DNA of 64,000 nucleotides from Paragonimus westermani (Eukaryota; Platyhelminthes; Trematoda; Plagiorchiida; Troglotrematidae): the NCBI GenBank assembly GCA_008508345.1, contig QNGE01000427.1, positions 168,044-232,043 of the forward strand, read 5' to 3'. The notes below the pieces were generated by a model. That model saw only the letters and a list, made by a program, of their open reading frames with translations. It was not told where the DNA came from and did no database searches. Positions within the stretch are counted from its first letter, which is position 1. Every line of letters begins with the position of its first letter. Made by a program: the position numbers and the translations under genes. Below, piece by piece: positions 63,783 to 64,000 of the stretch.

Positions 63783-64000
63783 GCACAAATCCACTCACAC
63801 AACAAAAGTAGGGAAACGAACATTCCCAATGTCAAGCACATGAAAAGAAAGTAAGATAGCTTTCGGGGTTAAGAAAACCTTCCACATAAAACAAACCAGT
63901 TCTTAACTGCCAGACTATAGTGACTAGGCCGTCGTTTGGCGCTGCGTCACTTTAGTGATCGGACACGTTAAATTAAAATGGTTACTTGAAATTTTGTGGT

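Larger units (their letters stand above)
62663..64000 (+). other. Intron within LIM domain 5 (to window end)
   Basis: No 74-nt second-half exon is present in the remaining 1.3 kb. It contains a TA run and a GT run. A 130-codon minus-strand frame (63326-63718) has no recognised motif. Confidence 0.45.

Noticed and set aside
1..64000. CRISPR arrays, operons, tRNA and rRNA genes
   Set aside because: None seen on either strand; the window has eukaryotic splice structure throughout.

Overview
The window looks like nuclear DNA from a parasitic flatworm, most likely a digenean fluke. The reasons are AT-rich DNA with low gene density, one gene with very short introns (34-53 nt, a known fluke habit) beside another with kilobase introns and microexons, and several degenerate retrotransposon families of types common in flukes (CR1/Jockey-like and RTE-like LINEs and a Penelope-like element with a GIY-YIG domain). 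There is no sign of bacterial organisation: no operons and no tRNA or rRNA genes. The taxon is an inference. The exon models below were built by eye from splice sites, reading phase and protein motifs, not from transcripts.

Positions 1-1698 (+) hold the 3' part of a compact gene that starts before the window. Its exons can be chained in one reading phase. It contains a Cys/His cluster resembling a RING or treble-clef zinc site, and I do not recognise the family. Positions 1699 to about 7450 appear to be intergenic.

From about 7.9 kb to beyond 62.7 kb runs one gene on the + strand. Twenty exons keep an unbroken reading phase across about 55 kb and give 482 codons in the window. Seven small exons encode an N-terminal region of about 156 residues with little recognisable fold. 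They are followed by repeated LIM modules made of a 119-128 nt exon (first zinc site), an exon of exactly 74 nt (second zinc site) and a linker microexon of 17 or 20 nt. Four LIM domains are complete and a fifth is begun. The gene continues past the right edge. The protein looks like a cytoskeletal or adaptor-type scaffold with tandem LIM domains. That function is inferred from the domain alone.

The introns hold the mobile DNA: a 5'-truncated LINE with an open reverse-transcriptase frame (15.9-17.1 kb, +), two decayed RTE-like copies (19-20.4 kb and 59.5-59.9 kb, -), a Penelope-like GIY-YIG fragment with a perfect hairpin duplication (30.6-31.1 kb, +), an 81-bp inverted repeat (48.35-48.85 kb), three pairs of anonymous dispersed repeats, microsatellites, and an assembly gap at 33559-34403.

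Most other open frames of 60-145 codons are about as long as chance predicts for this base composition and are left unannotated.
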